A stretch of DNA of 22,194 nucleotides from CAYTNY01 sp964439215 (lineage in GTDB: Bacteria; Oederibacteriota; PGYV01; CAYTNY01): the NCBI GenBank assembly GCA_964439215.1, contig CAYTNY010000031.1, positions 1 through 22,194 of the forward strand. The letters are read 5' to 3'. The notes beneath the pieces are model-generated. The model had not been told where the DNA came from and made no database searches. It was given only the letters and a program-made list of their open reading frames with translations. Position numbers and translations under genes: made by a program. This document shows, piece by piece, positions 21,908 to 22,194 of this stretch; positions within the stretch are counted from its first letter, which is position 1; every line of letters begins with the position of its first letter.

Positions 21908-22079
21908 AAACACGAAAAAAATACGGATAATCGGCTGTTTTTTTGCTGAAATGTAAAATGAATTGCAGCAGCTGAATTATCCGTAAATACATTGAAATAC
22001 AACTCCTACCCCTTAGTGGGGCGCCCCTTTATCCGCAAGTTCGAGGCAAGATGAGCGGTAGATAATATAACGGCAGGCA
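21908..22079. other. Spacer after the iron-sulfur operon, no gene
   Basis: Besides the inverted repeat above, it holds a run of three complementary blocks CCCC (22009-22012), GGGG (22018-22021), CCCC (22024-22027), including the palindrome GGGGCGCCCC. These could form alternative hairpins. I see no ORF, tRNA or promoter worth calling. Confidence 0.4.
21922..21985. repeat. Long inverted repeat downstream of the iron-sulfur operon
   Basis: TACGGATAAT-C-GGCTG (21922-21937) pairs with CAGCTG-AATTATCCGTA (21969-21985): 10 bp perfect, then 4-5 more pairs, with a 31-base loop. It begins 15 bases after the last stop codon of the operon. There is no T-run directly after the right arm, so it may be a processing or attenuation structure, or a repeat, rather than a classical terminator. 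Confidence 0.55.
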
Positions 22080-22194
22080 CAGCCGCTGCATCACCTTCAT
22101 CTTAATCTTTGTTTGTTTTTTATTTTCCTCTCCCTCTATGGGAGAGGACAGAGTATGTTACAGGCGGTATTATGCCTGTTACATACTCTTGGAG
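22080..22194. repeat. MITE-like repeat, copy B (runs off the window end)
   Basis: It starts CAGCCGCTGCATC like copy A (20-31) and, after a longer T-rich spacer, has the 42-base block 22127-22168 that matches 34-75 at 39 positions. Unlike copy A, that block then turns into a hairpin: AGAGTATGTTACAGGC (22150-22165) and GCCTGTTACATACTCT (22174-22189) pair with one mismatch round an 8-base loop. The right end is outside the window. Confidence 0.6.

Overview
The window reads as a chromosomal piece of an uncultured, moderately AT-rich diderm (Gram-negative-type) bacterium. It encodes outer-membrane beta-barrel proteins with signal peptides, a LolA-like lipoprotein carrier and a lipobox lipoprotein. 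Codon use is heavy in ATA (Ile) and AGA/AGG (Arg). I cannot name the phylum from the sequence; a poorly sampled candidate lineage is plausible, but this is inference.

Layout. Positions 1-4400 are a repeat-rich accessory region. It holds a MITE-like repeat (20-144), a PorV/PorQ-like outer-membrane protein (549-1577), a 244-bp element with 16-bp inverted ends (1585-1828), a decayed copy of the porV-like gene tail, a small barrel-like protein (2096-2632), a decayed fragment of a REP-associated tyrosine transposase (about 2727-2940), and a two-gene HTH-nucleotidyltransferase (MNT) / HEPN toxin-antitoxin-like module (3067-4060). At 4400-5548 is an unusual barrel-TPR fusion.

Positions 5613-13730 look like one long plus-strand transcription unit: lolA-like, rodZ-like, yajQ, rimO, pgsA, pgpA, mfd. 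The last four overlap or abut. It couples envelope assembly and cell shape, ribosomal protein S12 modification, phosphatidylglycerol synthesis and transcription-coupled repair. Running the other way are a 127-aa protein of unknown function and the alpha-glucan phosphorylase glgP (13727-16720), then a small SH3-like lipoprotein (16878-17165) with its own strong promoter.

Positions 17346-21907 form a second plus-strand operon: an IscR-like Rrf2 regulator, cysteine desulfurase, quinolinate synthase NadA, an IscU/NifU scaffold, the tRNA thiouridylase MnmA and a CoA-binding protein. The theme is sulfur mobilisation: the desulfurase supplies sulfur to IscU (clusters, including the one NadA needs) and to MnmA (tRNA 2-thiouridine), and the Rrf2 protein probably senses cluster status. 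The window ends in a second copy of the repeat seen at its start (22080-22194).

The observations most worth checking are: (i) the two longest poly(A) runs I noticed at gene starts (A9 before HEPN, A10 before mnmA) are each exactly one A short of joining a well-placed start codon to the conserved protein; (ii) related repeats at both edges of the window; (iii) two related, decayed transposase/REP-type elements next to duplicated pieces of an outer-membrane-protein locus; (iv) an MNT-HEPN pair whose antitoxin-like member carries its own HTH and whose promoter contains GTAAG/CTTAC half-sites. I see no CRISPR array, rRNA, tRNA or intact transposase.
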